From Ferrimonas sediminicola (GTDB lineage Bacteria > Pseudomonadota > Gammaproteobacteria > Enterobacterales > Shewanellaceae): a stretch of 64,000 nt of DNA. The stretch is taken from the NCBI RefSeq assembly GCF_005116715.1, contig NZ_SWCI01000006.1, forward strand, positions 62,001 through 126,000. The letters run 5' to 3'. Position numbers and translations under genes: made by a program. The notes beneath the pieces were generated by a model. The model made no database searches. It saw only the letters and a program-made list of their open reading frames with translations, and was not told the DNA's origin. Shown piece after piece: positions 55,593 to 63,787 of the stretch (position 1 is the stretch's first letter; every line of letters starts with the position of its first letter).

Positions 55593-55615
55593 AAGCGCCT
55601 CCGGGCGCTTTTTTT
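55593..55615 (+). terminator. Intrinsic terminator after the decaheme gene
   Basis: AAGCGCC and GGCGCTT form a 7-bp stem with TCCG loop, followed by T residues. A second perfect 7-bp hairpin (GTTGCAG/CTGCAAC) is at 55565-55582. Confidence 0.92.
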
Positions 55616-55747
55616 GGTCGCGCCCAGGGGCGCTCGGATCTTAAATCACTATTACCAATGAGTGCGCTTCTGTGACAGGGCTCGTAAAACCCCGCCGGTC
55701 GGTTGCGTATAGTGAATGATTAAACTGGGAAACCGGGGAACCAGGGA

Positions 55748-56701
55748 ATGAACCGATTAAATGAGGTCAGCATTTTTTCGTTTCAGGTGTTTGTGCTGGT
55801 CTATGAGTCACTCAACTCCATGACCGTGGCCCAGGCACTGAACGTGCCAGGCTCCAAGATCAGCCGTACCCTGAACCAGTTGCGTCACGCCCTGGATGAT
55901 CCCCTGTTCCACCGTAAGCAGTATGGGTTCGAGCCCAGCGAGATGGCGGTGAAGCTCTATCCCGAGATGAAGCGGATGCTGGATCTGGCCAGTCAGGCCT
56001 GCAGCCTGGATGTGGATGAACGCAGCCGCCTGCAGCAGGAGGTGGTGGTCACCGCCCCGTCGGCTATCTGTGTCGGCCTGTTGCAGCACCTGAAGGGCGT
56101 GGCGGAGCAGCATCACCACTATTTCACCTTTATCGTGCGTCCAACCACCTACCACATGGAGCGGGAGATCCGGCAGGGCGAGGTGGACCTGGCCATATCC
56201 AACGAAAATATCGCCGCCGAGGGGGTGGAGTGTGAGTTCATCACCTGTGCCAACGGCGTCTACCTGGTCGGGCAACAGGCCCATCCCATCTGGCGGGACG
56301 ACAGCGGGCCGCGCCTCGATGAGATCATCCGCCACCCCTTCATCGTCAACGGCATGCCGGCCTTTAACGATCGCATCGATCCGCTCGAGGTCTATGCCCG
56401 GGAAGCGGGGCGGGAACTCAGGGTCGAGTCGAAGATCTCCGGAATGACCGAACTGGTGGATCAACTGCTCAGCGGTCACGCCCTCTCCTTCGTCGGTCAA
56501 CGCCACGCGGTGGATCTGTTGCGGCGGATCGACGGTATCCAGTCACGGCGCCTGCCCGATGATCAGTTTGCTCTGCTTCACCAGCGGATGGGGGCGCCGG
56601 GCTACTACCTGCTCAGCTCCTCGAGGCGACACTGTTACCCCGACTGGCTGATCGAGGCGATCCGTCAATTCGTCATCGGTGCCGTCGTCGTCGAGCCCTG
56701 A
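55748..56701 (+). CDS. LysR family transcriptional regulator
   Basis: A 317-residue regulator. The N-terminal winged HTH contains MTVAQALNVPGSKISRTLNQLRHALDDPLFHRKQYGFEPSEMA, the standard LysR pattern; the C-terminal co-inducer domain spans about 95-300. It follows the decaheme gene on the same strand after a terminator, so a link in regulation is possible but not shown. Target and effector are unknown. Confidence 0.9.
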   Translation: MNRLNEVSIFSFQVFVLVYESLNSMTVAQALNVPGSKISRTLNQLRHALDDPLFHRKQYGFEPSEMAVKLYPEMKRMLDLASQACSLDVDERSRLQQEVVVTAPSAICVGLLQHLKGVAEQHHHYFTFIVRPTTYHMEREIRQGEVDLAISNENIAAEGVECEFITCANGVYLVGQQAHPIWRDDSGPRLDEIIRHPFIVNGMPAFNDRIDPLEVYAREAGRELRVESKISGMTELVDQLLSGHALSFVGQRHAVDLLRRIDGIQSRRLPDDQFALLHQRMGAPGYYLLSSSRRHCYPDWLIEAIRQFVIGAVVVEP

Positions 56702-57003
56702 CCCCTCCCTGTCGGTCATTATTAAAAGCCGTTTTTAGCGCGTGTAATATGAGCCCCCCCTCGGGGCCAGCCATGGTTCCTGGGTCGGTTATCTGCCAGA
56801 TTATAGAAGATAAATCGTCCACTACTCCTCCCCTGTCCACACCTGTGGTACCGCCGCGTCGGGGAAGGCCTCACGGCCACCGGAGTCTCTCTACTCGGTG
56901 TCGGGCTATCCGTCGGCCCGTCTGTGGTAAAGTCCCCCCATCACTGGCCTGGCGGCCAGCCAGATCAGGTTTTGTTTTGTCAACGACGAACGGTGAAGAA
57001 GGG
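56702..57003. other. Intergenic region before the molybdopterin-fold gene
   Basis: About 300 bases without a convincing gene. It contains a GC-rich potential hairpin (CCCCCCCTCGGGGCC region near 56753) and a GAAGAAGGG ribosome-binding site at 56995-57003. Nothing else is recognisable. Confidence 0.4.
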
Positions 57004-57507
57004 ATGTGGAAAAGAGTGGCAGCCATGCTCTTGGGGGGAGGTGTGGCCATGACGGTGTGGGCCGGGGATCTAGCGCCACCCACCGGCCCGGTGGTGCTCA
57101 CGGTGAGCGGCAGCCTTGAGCGGACCAATGCCCGTCACCAAGCCAGCTTCGACCGGCAGATGCTGGCCCAACTGCCCCAGAGCAGCGTGACCACCCTGAC
57201 GCCCTGGACCGAGCGGCCGCATCGGTACCAGGGGGTGCTGCTCACCGACCTGCTGCGGCACCTCGGTGCCTCCGGCAGCCGGGTCAAGGCGATCGCCCTC
57301 AATGACTATTTCACCCATCTCGACCTGTCTGAACTGAGCCGCTTCCCGCTGCTGCTGGCCACCAGGGTGAATGGCAGGGAGATGCGGATTCGGGACAAGG
57401 GCCCCATCTGGCTGATCCTGCCCCTGAGTGACTTCCCCGAGCTGGATCAGCCCAGCTTCCATGAAAAGATGATCTGGCAGCTTCGCCGTCTGGAACTGCT
57501 GCCATGA
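57004..57507 (+). CDS. Exported molybdopterin-binding (sulfite oxidase fold) domain protein
   Basis: A 167-residue exported protein with signal peptide MWKRVAAMLLGGGVAMTVWAG. The core resembles the oxidoreductase molybdopterin-binding fold in its short form: LTPWTERPHRYQGVLLTDLLRHLGA, AIALNDYFTHLDLSEL and RDKGPIWLILPLSDFPEL. The conserved Cys that ligates Mo in sulfite oxidase is not present, so catalysis is doubtful and a binding role is more likely. The gene ends in an ATGA overlap with the GGDEF-EAL gene, so the two proteins probably work together. Confidence 0.72.
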   Translation: MWKRVAAMLLGGGVAMTVWAGDLAPPTGPVVLTVSGSLERTNARHQASFDRQMLAQLPQSSVTTLTPWTERPHRYQGVLLTDLLRHLGASGSRVKAIALNDYFTHLDLSELSRFPLLLATRVNGREMRIRDKGPIWLILPLSDFPELDQPSFHEKMIWQLRRLELLP

Positions 57508-59411
57508 AGCGGTTTAAGTTGCTGGTCCTGGTCGGCGTGGTGCTGCTGTTCGCCCTGAGCTCGGCGATCAGCACCCAGCGTCACAGCCAGATGACCAACC
57601 TGCTCTCCCTGTCGATGAAGGCGGTCGGCTGGTCTGCGGCAGAGATGGAGATGGAACTGCTGAAGCTCAAACACGCCTTTCGCCGCCTGGCCCTGGATGA
57701 CATCGATGCGGATGAGGTGAGACTGAGGTTTGAGATCTTCTGGAGCCGCATTGAGGTCCTGGCGGTTGGCGAGGAGGCCAGGGAGTTTCGCCAACACCCC
57801 GGAGTAGCGCCTCTGCTGACAGGCATTGCCGGGGTGCTGGAGGAGATGGACGCCGAGGTGGCGGTGCTCACCGATGGCGACCCCAGGGCCCTGGAGCTGG
57901 CGGCACGCCTGGTGCCCCTGGAGCAACGGGTACGCCGGCTCAATGTGGAGAGTTTCACCGGTGACTCTGCCCTGCTCAGTCTGAAGCGGGTGTTTGATCT
58001 GCAGTATGAGGCCAACGTCTACCTGCTGGGGCTGCTGATCAGCGGCGCCATGCTGGTGCTGCTGCTGATTCGCGAGAGCCGCAACAACCGCTGGCAGGCG
58101 CTGCACGACGGCCTGACCGGACTGCCCAATCGCACCCTGTTCCGCAGGGGGCTGGAGCAGGCGATCCTGCGAGCCAGGGCTCAGGAGCAGAAGGTGGCCG
58201 TGCTGATTATGGATATGAACGGCTTCAAGGAGGTCAATGATCAGCTTGGTCACGCCGCCGGTGACCAGCTGCTCAGGGAGGTGGCTTCGCGCTTGAATGA
58301 CGGTGCGGCCCGGGGCGCCATGGTCGCCCGCCTGGGAGGGGATGAGTTCGGCGTTCTGTGCCAGGTTGACAGCGCGGATGAGGCGGTGGCCTTCGCCGAG
58401 GGACTGTCCGACGGCGTCAATGCCCAGATCACCATCAAGGGTCAGCAACTCTGTCCGGGCGTCAGCATCGGCATCAGCCTGTTTCCCGATGATGCCGTCA
58501 AGCTGGATAGGCTGCTCAACAAGGCCGATACCGCCATGTACTCGGCGAAGAGCGAGCGGCTCTGTTGCCGACTGTTTGACCAGGAGATGGAGGACCGCGC
58601 CCTGAGGAGGCGGATTCTTACCGAAGATCTGGTCAGGGCGATCGACCAGGATCGGCTGCAGCAGCTCTATCAGCCGATTGTGTCCATGAGGAGCCGCAGG
58701 GTGGTACAGGTGGAGGCTCTGCTGCGCTGGCGCCATCCCCACTATGGCGAGATCTCCCCGCTGGAGGTGGTCAAGCTCGCCGAGCAGTCGGGACTGGCGG
58801 AGTCATTGAACCTCTGGGTGATGACTCAGGCCTGCCGACAGAACATGGTGTGGCGCCAGTCCGGGCTGCCACCGATTCAGGTGTCGGTCAACATCTCCCC
58901 CATGAGCTACAGCCGCTTCGACCTGGTGGCCATGGTTGACGCCGTCCTCAGGGAGACCGGGTTGCCGGCGGAACAGCTGGTGATCGAGGTGACCGAAGAT
59001 ACCACCATGCAGGACATTGAGGCCTCCCCCCAGCTGCTGTCACGGTTGCGCCGGCTGGGGGTGGAGTTGGCACTCGATGACTTTGGAACCGGCCACTCCT
59101 CCCTCAGCCACTTGAAGAGGATGCCGTTCCAGAAACTTAAGATCGACAAGGCATTCGTCAGGGAACTGGAGCAGGCGCCCGAGGAGATCGCGATGATTCA
59201 GGCGATCATCCATATGGCTCACAGCCTGGGCATGGAGGTGATCGCCGAGGGGATCGAGCAGTTCAGCAGTCACCGGCAGCTGAGCCGGCTGGGGTGTGAC
59301 TATGCCCAGGGTTACCTGTTGTACAAACCCCTGACCGGAGGCGAAGTGCAGCGGGTGCTCCGGGATGACTCAGGCCTGAGTCTGGCGGCCCTGCCGGAGA
59401 GGGAGGCCTGA
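57504..59411 (+). CDS. Membrane GGDEF-EAL protein (c-di-GMP signalling)
   Basis: A 635-residue inner-membrane protein. Transmembrane helices at about 5-22 and 172-189 enclose a helical periplasmic domain of about 145 residues. The GGDEF domain has an intact RLGGDEF (278-282) for diguanylate cyclase activity; no RxxD inhibition site is apparent five residues before it. The EAL domain has VEALLRWRHP (EAL at 404-406), DDFGTGHSSLSHL and VIAEGIE, suggesting phosphodiesterase activity as well. Which activity dominates cannot be told. It overlaps the exported molybdopterin-fold gene by 4 bases, so its periplasmic domain may respond to that protein. Confidence 0.92.
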   Translation: MKRFKLLVLVGVVLLFALSSAISTQRHSQMTNLLSLSMKAVGWSAAEMEMELLKLKHAFRRLALDDIDADEVRLRFEIFWSRIEVLAVGEEAREFRQHPGVAPLLTGIAGVLEEMDAEVAVLTDGDPRALELAARLVPLEQRVRRLNVESFTGDSALLSLKRVFDLQYEANVYLLGLLISGAMLVLLLIRESRNNRWQALHDGLTGLPNRTLFRRGLEQAILRARAQEQKVAVLIMDMNGFKEVNDQLGHAAGDQLLREVASRLNDGAARGAMVARLGGDEFGVLCQVDSADEAVAFAEGLSDGVNAQITIKGQQLCPGVSIGISLFPDDAVKLDRLLNKADTAMYSAKSERLCCRLFDQEMEDRALRRRILTEDLVRAIDQDRLQQLYQPIVSMRSRRVVQVEALLRWRHPHYGEISPLEVVKLAEQSGLAESLNLWVMTQACRQNMVWRQSGLPPIQVSVNISPMSYSRFDLVAMVDAVLRETGLPAEQLVIEVTEDTTMQDIEASPQLLSRLRRLGVELALDDFGTGHSSLSHLKRMPFQKLKIDKAFVRELEQAPEEIAMIQAIIHMAHSLGMEVIAEGIEQFSSHRQLSRLGCDYAQGYLLYKPLTGGEVQRVLRDDSGLSLAALPEREA

Positions 59412-59477
59412 ACCCGCCGCCCAGAGTGGCGATGGAGGCGGTTTTGACTTATACCTGAGTAATGGCACTAGCTTTTC

Positions 59478-59538
59478 TGGCGACCGCTCCCGTTCGTGCC
59501 TTCCCATTTCACACGTTCGGCCAGTCAGGCGGTCGCCA
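59478..59538. repeat. 10-bp inverted repeat upstream of the HNH-like gene
   Basis: TGGCGACCGC (59478-59487) and GCGGTCGCCA (59529-59538) are perfect reverse complements 41 bases apart. It lies just upstream of a TAGAAT (59556-59561) -10-like element. Confidence 0.6.
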
Positions 59539-59582
59539 ACCCCCCTCTCCTGGGCTAGAATGGCCCCCTTGGCCCCTGACGC

Positions 59583-60380
59583 ATGCTGTTGATGACTCCA
59601 CTGGATGAACGTTACCGCCTGCTCAGGGCGGCAGACGAAGCTCACTTTCATACCTGCTTCTACTGTGGCTGTATCGCCACTGAATACGACTATGCTCCGC
59701 CCAGGGCACACTGGGGCGCCTTCGAGCACCACCGCCAGGCCGCCGACAACCTGCAGATCCCCGCCTGCAGGGAGTGTGTCACCCTGCTCAGAGGGTGCAC
59801 CATGGGTCTGCTTCAGCAGCGGCGGGATGTGGTGCAGACCAAGCTGGCGGCCAAGTACAAGAGGGCGATCAACGTCTATCTGTGCTGGAGTGAGGAGGAG
59901 GTTGAGGAGCTGGACCGCTCCCTGAAATACAGCATTGCCGCCGGCCTCTCCCTGGGAGAGGAGTCCCATCGCCGGGCCAACTACCCCGGGTTTACCTATG
60001 AGATCGAGGGCTGCCGGGTGGCGGTGAGCCAGGCAGTGGTGCAGCCGGTGATGCTGTTCGGCGAGCGCTTCGACGGCATCAAGGCGGCCCTGGAACACGC
60101 CGCCAAGACCTACGGCATCAGCCAGGGCAAGCTGGCCCAGGGGCTGGTGCAGCATAACGATAACCTGGAGGCGGTGGTTCATGCCCTGCAGCAACAGCAG
60201 CAGAAGCAGTTGGAGGAGAGGCAGATGAACCGACTGTGCGCCGAGTTTGCCAGGGCGCACCGGCAGTCGCGTCGTTACGTGGTCAATGCGGTGCAGCGTT
60301 ACCTGGACCGGGATGAGAGCCTGACGGTGGCCGAGGCGCTGGAGAGGCTGTACCAGGAGCGGGTGCGTCACTTCCTGTGA
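59583..60380 (+). CDS. Uncharacterised protein with degenerate HNH-like CxxC...CxxC N-terminus
   Basis: A 265-residue cytosolic protein. C25xxC28 and C62xxC65 frame a DYAPP sequence where an HNH nuclease would have DHxxP, so it resembles a zinc-bound HNH fold with a lost catalytic His. The rest is helical (SEEEVEELDRSLKYSIAAGL, a Q-rich stretch LQQQQQKQLEERQ, then a DNA-binding-like C terminus). ATG 59592 is an alternative start. No recognised function; the neighbourhood gives no clue. Confidence 0.65.
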   Translation: MLLMTPLDERYRLLRAADEAHFHTCFYCGCIATEYDYAPPRAHWGAFEHHRQAADNLQIPACRECVTLLRGCTMGLLQQRRDVVQTKLAAKYKRAINVYLCWSEEEVEELDRSLKYSIAAGLSLGEESHRRANYPGFTYEIEGCRVAVSQAVVQPVMLFGERFDGIKAALEHAAKTYGISQGKLAQGLVQHNDNLEAVVHALQQQQQKQLEERQMNRLCAEFARAHRQSRRYVVNAVQRYLDRDESLTVAEALERLYQERVRHFL

Positions 60381-60732
60381 GTCGCACCGGGGTCTGTCGG
60401 GGCGGACGAGGTATTGTCACCCTATCTAAGCAAGTCTATTACCCCCCGACCGGATTGCTATTTTAATTCTCGCCTTGAATTACCCTGTGTGAAAAATTGA
60501 CCCTTGGCACTTTATCGGTCAAGGCGTATATGCACTCATAAAGTAAAAGTAACTTGCCTGGTGAGCTCGATTTCCTGGTCAATGATATCCCTGGTAACCA
60601 GGGACGACTGTGTCGCCTGCTCAGGACCACCTCCTTCATGGCCCGGGGTTTTATCCATTCGGAGCTATCAGGCCGTTATCCTCCAAATTGCAGTCGAATC
60701 TCCTGAGGCCAGTGACCAGCGTCAACCCCTAG
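60381..60732. other. AT-rich gap upstream of the DUF535 pseudogene
   Basis: About 350 bases without a credible gene, clearly more AT-rich than the window (for example 60440-60560). Likely the former promoter or lost 5' part of the adjacent DUF535 gene. Confidence 0.4.
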
Positions 60733-61459
60733 GTTATTCCAAAACCCTTTAAGGCCTATGTCTGTCCAAGCTGGAATGAAAAAGACAGATGGAGCAGGTG
60801 ACGGCTCACCTCGAGATTTTATCTCAATTGTTTCCCACAACCTTTGACCAGCTCTATATCTATAAGAGGGTATGTCTTCCGAGGGTTAATGATGAACAAG
60901 GCAATAGTTATCGCCTCTGTATTGAGCCGGGGAGTAATAAGGAGGGGAGTTTGGGCACAGCCTTAAGGGGGGTAATGATGTCGGTATATTTTCTTCCACC
61001 TTCAGCCTCTCCTCGCGATCCGGAGGCAGTCTCTATATCGGTGCGGTCCAGGGGCCATCCGGCAAGATGGAGGCCAGAGAGGGTGATCCGCTCCCCGCCC
61101 CAGGCGGTGCATGGCCGGCATCCCAAGGTTCTCATGGTCGAACTGTTGCTGATGTGGCCAAGGAGTTCAGGCTCAAGCGGATCTAGGGGTGTCCAACCGT
61201 GGTCCTATCTCTCAGAGCCTGCGCTATGTGGGCCGAAGCAAGCGCGGCAAGGTGGGTTTCGATTACGACACCCTGTGGCCGGAGCAGGGCGATCAGCCGG
61301 CGGACAGAGACCTCTATGCCCTGCCTCTGTGGCCGCCCCGCTAGGAGGTGGCCGAGCTCAAACGCCGCAAGCGCTACCTCCACACCAAGCGCTATCGGTG
61401 GCTGGATTCAGTTGGAGAGTGAGTTTCGCCAGAATCTCCGGGTGCTGATGGTGCATTAG
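60733..61459 (+). pseudogene. Decayed DUF535 (VirK/YbjX family) gene
   Basis: Reading successive frames gives an almost complete DUF535 C-terminal domain. KAYVCPSWNEKDR (60751-60789) is followed by MEQVTAHLEILSQLFPTTFDQLY in the next frame, then FSSTFSLSSRSGGSLYIGAVQGPSGK (60980-61070), HGRHPKVLMVELLLM (to 61155), then KEFRLKRI and VSNRGPISQSLRYVGRSKRG (from 61189). In-frame TAGs at 61183-61185 and 61342-61344 and a 1-base shift near 61405 break it, and several other shifts are needed. The last part, LESEFRQNLRVLMVH, ends at 61459. VirK/YbjX members are linked to membrane or virulence stress in enterobacteria. Nothing upstream of 60733 could be aligned. Confidence 0.75.
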
Positions 61460-61482
61460 GGGAGGTGCCGGCCTCCCCGCCT

Positions 61483-62406
61483 TCAGATGCCGTGGGCCAG
61501 GATATGCTTCAGTCCGGCGCAGATGGCCGCCACCTGGGCATGGTTGCACTGCCGGGGCGTGGCCCTGGGGCTGTCTGGGTAGACCTCGGTGGTGGTGACG
61601 TAGCGTGCGTCACTCAGGCCGGTGCACAAACCCAGCCTCTTGGTGGGGTAGTTGATCACCCCCTCCTGCTCCAACGGGGTACCGATGATGTTGCCCTGCT
61701 CATCCGCCGGGGCGATGTGGGTGACCCGGCGAACCGCCTCGATCATCGCTTTCTGGAAGGCCGGTTGCGGGTTGTCACTGTCCCCCACCAGGTAGAAACC
61801 GTCGGGGATCTCGCCGGGCTCGAACGCCTTACCCTCCCGGGCCGCCAGGGCCGGGCGGAACTCCTGCTCATCGCTGTCGGTGGTTTCGTGCAGGTCGAAA
61901 TGGGCCAGCGGCTTGAGCCGCAATGACTTCACCAGCGACATCAGCGCCGCCGACTCCTCCGCCGGGCTGTCGGGGTGGAAGGAGCGGTTGGGATCCACCG
62001 CCTTGGGGTTCCAGCGGTTGATCACCTCATAGCCCCAGGGGCTGACGCAGGGGGCGATCAGCAAGTTGAACGCCTTTTCGAAGCGGGTTGCCTCGCCCTC
62101 GGCAAACGCCAGGGCGCCATGGACCCCCGAGGTTTCATAGCCATGAACGCCGCCGGTTATCAGTACCACCGGCTTACTGTCATCCCATTGGCAGCTCCTC
62201 AGGGCCAGCAGCGGGAAGCGCTGTGGATCATAGCTGAGGGCGCCGTACTGCAGCAGGTCAAACTTGGGCTCGAGGGCGGCGATCTTGCTGACCACCTCCT
62301 GCTGGTAGCTGCGCTTGCGGGTGATGCCCGCCAGCCACTGGGCCTTGTGGGACTCGTTCCATGGCTGGCCGGGGAGGCCGATGGGGTAGAAGGGGGGTGG
62401 GCTCAT
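61483..62406 (-). CDS. M14 family zinc carboxypeptidase / AstE-like protein
   Basis: A 307-residue metallohydrolase. The zinc site HxxE is in ITGGVHGYETSGVHGAL, DPNRSFHPDSPAEES holds the substrate-binding Asn-Arg, and AHFDLHETTDSDEQEF the third ligand. This set fits the M14 family. The start at 62406 (MSPPPFYPIGLPG) has AGGGAA upstream; an upstream in-frame ATG at 62430 is less likely. Substrate unknown. It is 74 bases downstream of the YdhR gene on the same strand. Confidence 0.85.
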   Translation of the reverse strand: MSPPPFYPIGLPGQPWNESHKAQWLAGITRKRSYQQEVVSKIAALEPKFDLLQYGALSYDPQRFPLLALRSCQWDDSKPVVLITGGVHGYETSGVHGALAFAEGEATRFEKAFNLLIAPCVSPWGYEVINRWNPKAVDPNRSFHPDSPAEESAALMSLVKSLRLKPLAHFDLHETTDSDEQEFRPALAAREGKAFEPGEIPDGFYLVGDSDNPQPAFQKAMIEAVRRVTHIAPADEQGNIIGTPLEQEGVINYPTKRLGLCTGLSDARYVTTTEVYPDSPRATPRQCNHAQVAAICAGLKHILAHGI

Positions 62407-62480
62407 GAGGTTCCCTGTTCCTGGTTCCATTGTTGGCCCCAGTATAGGGAGATGAGCCCCTTCGGGGTAGCCCGGTCGCT

Positions 62481-62783
62481 TCAGAGGGGGGCCCTGTTGA
62501 TGGTCGACAGGGGGCCGTTGACGGCGAACAGTTTGCCGTTCACCGGGCCTATGCCCCAGGCTGCCAGGCGGGCGCTGTGTTTTTCCAGGTAGGCCCTGGC
62601 GCTGGCCTCATCCTCGAACAGGTAGATCCCCCCTGCCTCGGCGGTCTGTTCATTCTGGGTCCAGATCTTCCACACCATCCCGGGCTCCTCGTTGATGGAC
62701 TCCGCCAGTGCCCTCATCTGGCTGACCATCTCCTTGCCCATCGGTCCCTGGTAGGGGAAGTCGACTTGCAGCAGGGTTTTCAT
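62481..62783 (-). CDS. YdhR-family putative monooxygenase
   Basis: A 100-residue dimeric alpha-beta barrel protein. MKTLLQVDFPYQGPMGKEMVSQMRALAESINEEPGMVWKIWTQNE and AGGIYLFEDEASARAYLEKH fit the YdhR family, of unknown but monooxygenase-like function. The start at 62783 has AGGAG eight bases away. It is divergent from a LysR gene, which probably controls it. Confidence 0.87.
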   Translation of the reverse strand: MKTLLQVDFPYQGPMGKEMVSQMRALAESINEEPGMVWKIWTQNEQTAEAGGIYLFEDEASARAYLEKHSARLAAWGIGPVNGKLFAVNGPLSTINRAPL

Positions 62784-62818
62784 CCTGGTTTCTCCTCGTG
62801 GTTGAGGGCCCATACTAT

Positions 62819-62879
62819 TGGTCTAAAAAGTCGTGATAAAGTATATAAATTCACTCGGTAATGTAGACAAAATAGACCA
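62819..62879. promoter_or_regulatory. Shared intergenic region with inverted repeat, probable LysR target
   Basis: TGGTCTA (62819-62825) and TAGACCA (62873-62879) are perfect inverted repeats 47 bases apart, and a further TAGAC lies at 62864-62868. The region between the divergent YdhR and LysR starts is only 95 bases and AT-rich. Confidence 0.45.
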
Positions 62880-63787
62880 TGAGGCTGAAGACAACCCTGG
62901 AGCAGTGGCTTACCCTGATCGAGGTGGACCGGGCTGGGAGTATCCAGGCCGCCGCCCTGGCACTGAACAAGAGCCACACCACCCTGATGTACGCCCTGCG
63001 CAAGCTGGAGCAGCAGCTGGGGATGGAGCTTATCTGCATCGAGCAACGCCGCGCCGTGCTGACGGTCGAGGCCAGGGCCTTGTTGCGCCGGGCGGTGCCC
63101 ATGGTCGAGCAGGCCAGGGAGCTGGAGTCGGTGGGCAGCCAGATTGCCCTGGGGGTGGAGCCCGAGATCACCCTGACGCTGGATCACCTCTGCTGCCGAG
63201 AGTGGGTTATGGCGCCGCTCGGCCGGTTTTTCGATGACTTCAAGGGGACCTCGGTGCAGATACGCGAAACCTCCCTGTCTGCCACCGAGCGGGCGGTTAC
63301 TGAACGCCAGGCGGATCTGGCGATCATCACCCTGCCGGTGGACAACCATCTGACCGATCCCTTCGGGGTGGTCACCATGGTGCCGGTGGCCGGGAGAGGT
63401 CACCCGCTGGCCGGGATGAAGGCGGTGACCGCCGAGGATCTGATCACCCATACTCAGATCGTGGTGCGGGATCTGGGGGAGGATGACCCCAAGCGGCAGC
63501 GGGACGTTGGCTGGCTTCGTTCGGAGCGCAGGATCACCGTGGACAACTTTGACCATGCCTGGGATGCGGTGCGGGCCGGCGTCGGCTTCTGCCGGATGCC
63601 GGACCATCGGCTGGCGCGCCTGGATCCCTATGAGGTGGTGCCCCTGACCCTGGCCGGAGGGGGCAGCTACCAGGTGCCGCTGCACCTGACCCTACCCAAG
63701 GGGAAGCAGACCGGGGTGGCCGCCCGTGCCCTCTATGCACTGCTGCGGCAAGCTGCCAGGGAGCGGCGACTCCAGAGTCAGGAGTGA
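62879..63787 (+). CDS. LysR family transcriptional regulator, divergent from ydhR-like gene
   Basis: A 302-residue LTTR. The N-terminal winged HTH (WLTLIEVDRAGSIQAAALALNKSHTTLMYALRKLEQQLGMELI) is followed by a linker helix and the effector domain (about 90-290). The geometry (divergent, 95-base intergenic, AT-rich) is typical of LysR-controlled neighbours. The inducer is unknown. Confidence 0.92.
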   Translation: MRLKTTLEQWLTLIEVDRAGSIQAAALALNKSHTTLMYALRKLEQQLGMELICIEQRRAVLTVEARALLRRAVPMVEQARELESVGSQIALGVEPEITLTLDHLCCREWVMAPLGRFFDDFKGTSVQIRETSLSATERAVTERQADLAIITLPVDNHLTDPFGVVTMVPVAGRGHPLAGMKAVTAEDLITHTQIVVRDLGEDDPKRQRDVGWLRSERRITVDNFDHAWDAVRAGVGFCRMPDHRLARLDPYEVVPLTLAGGGSYQVPLHLTLPKGKQTGVAARALYALLRQAARERRLQSQE

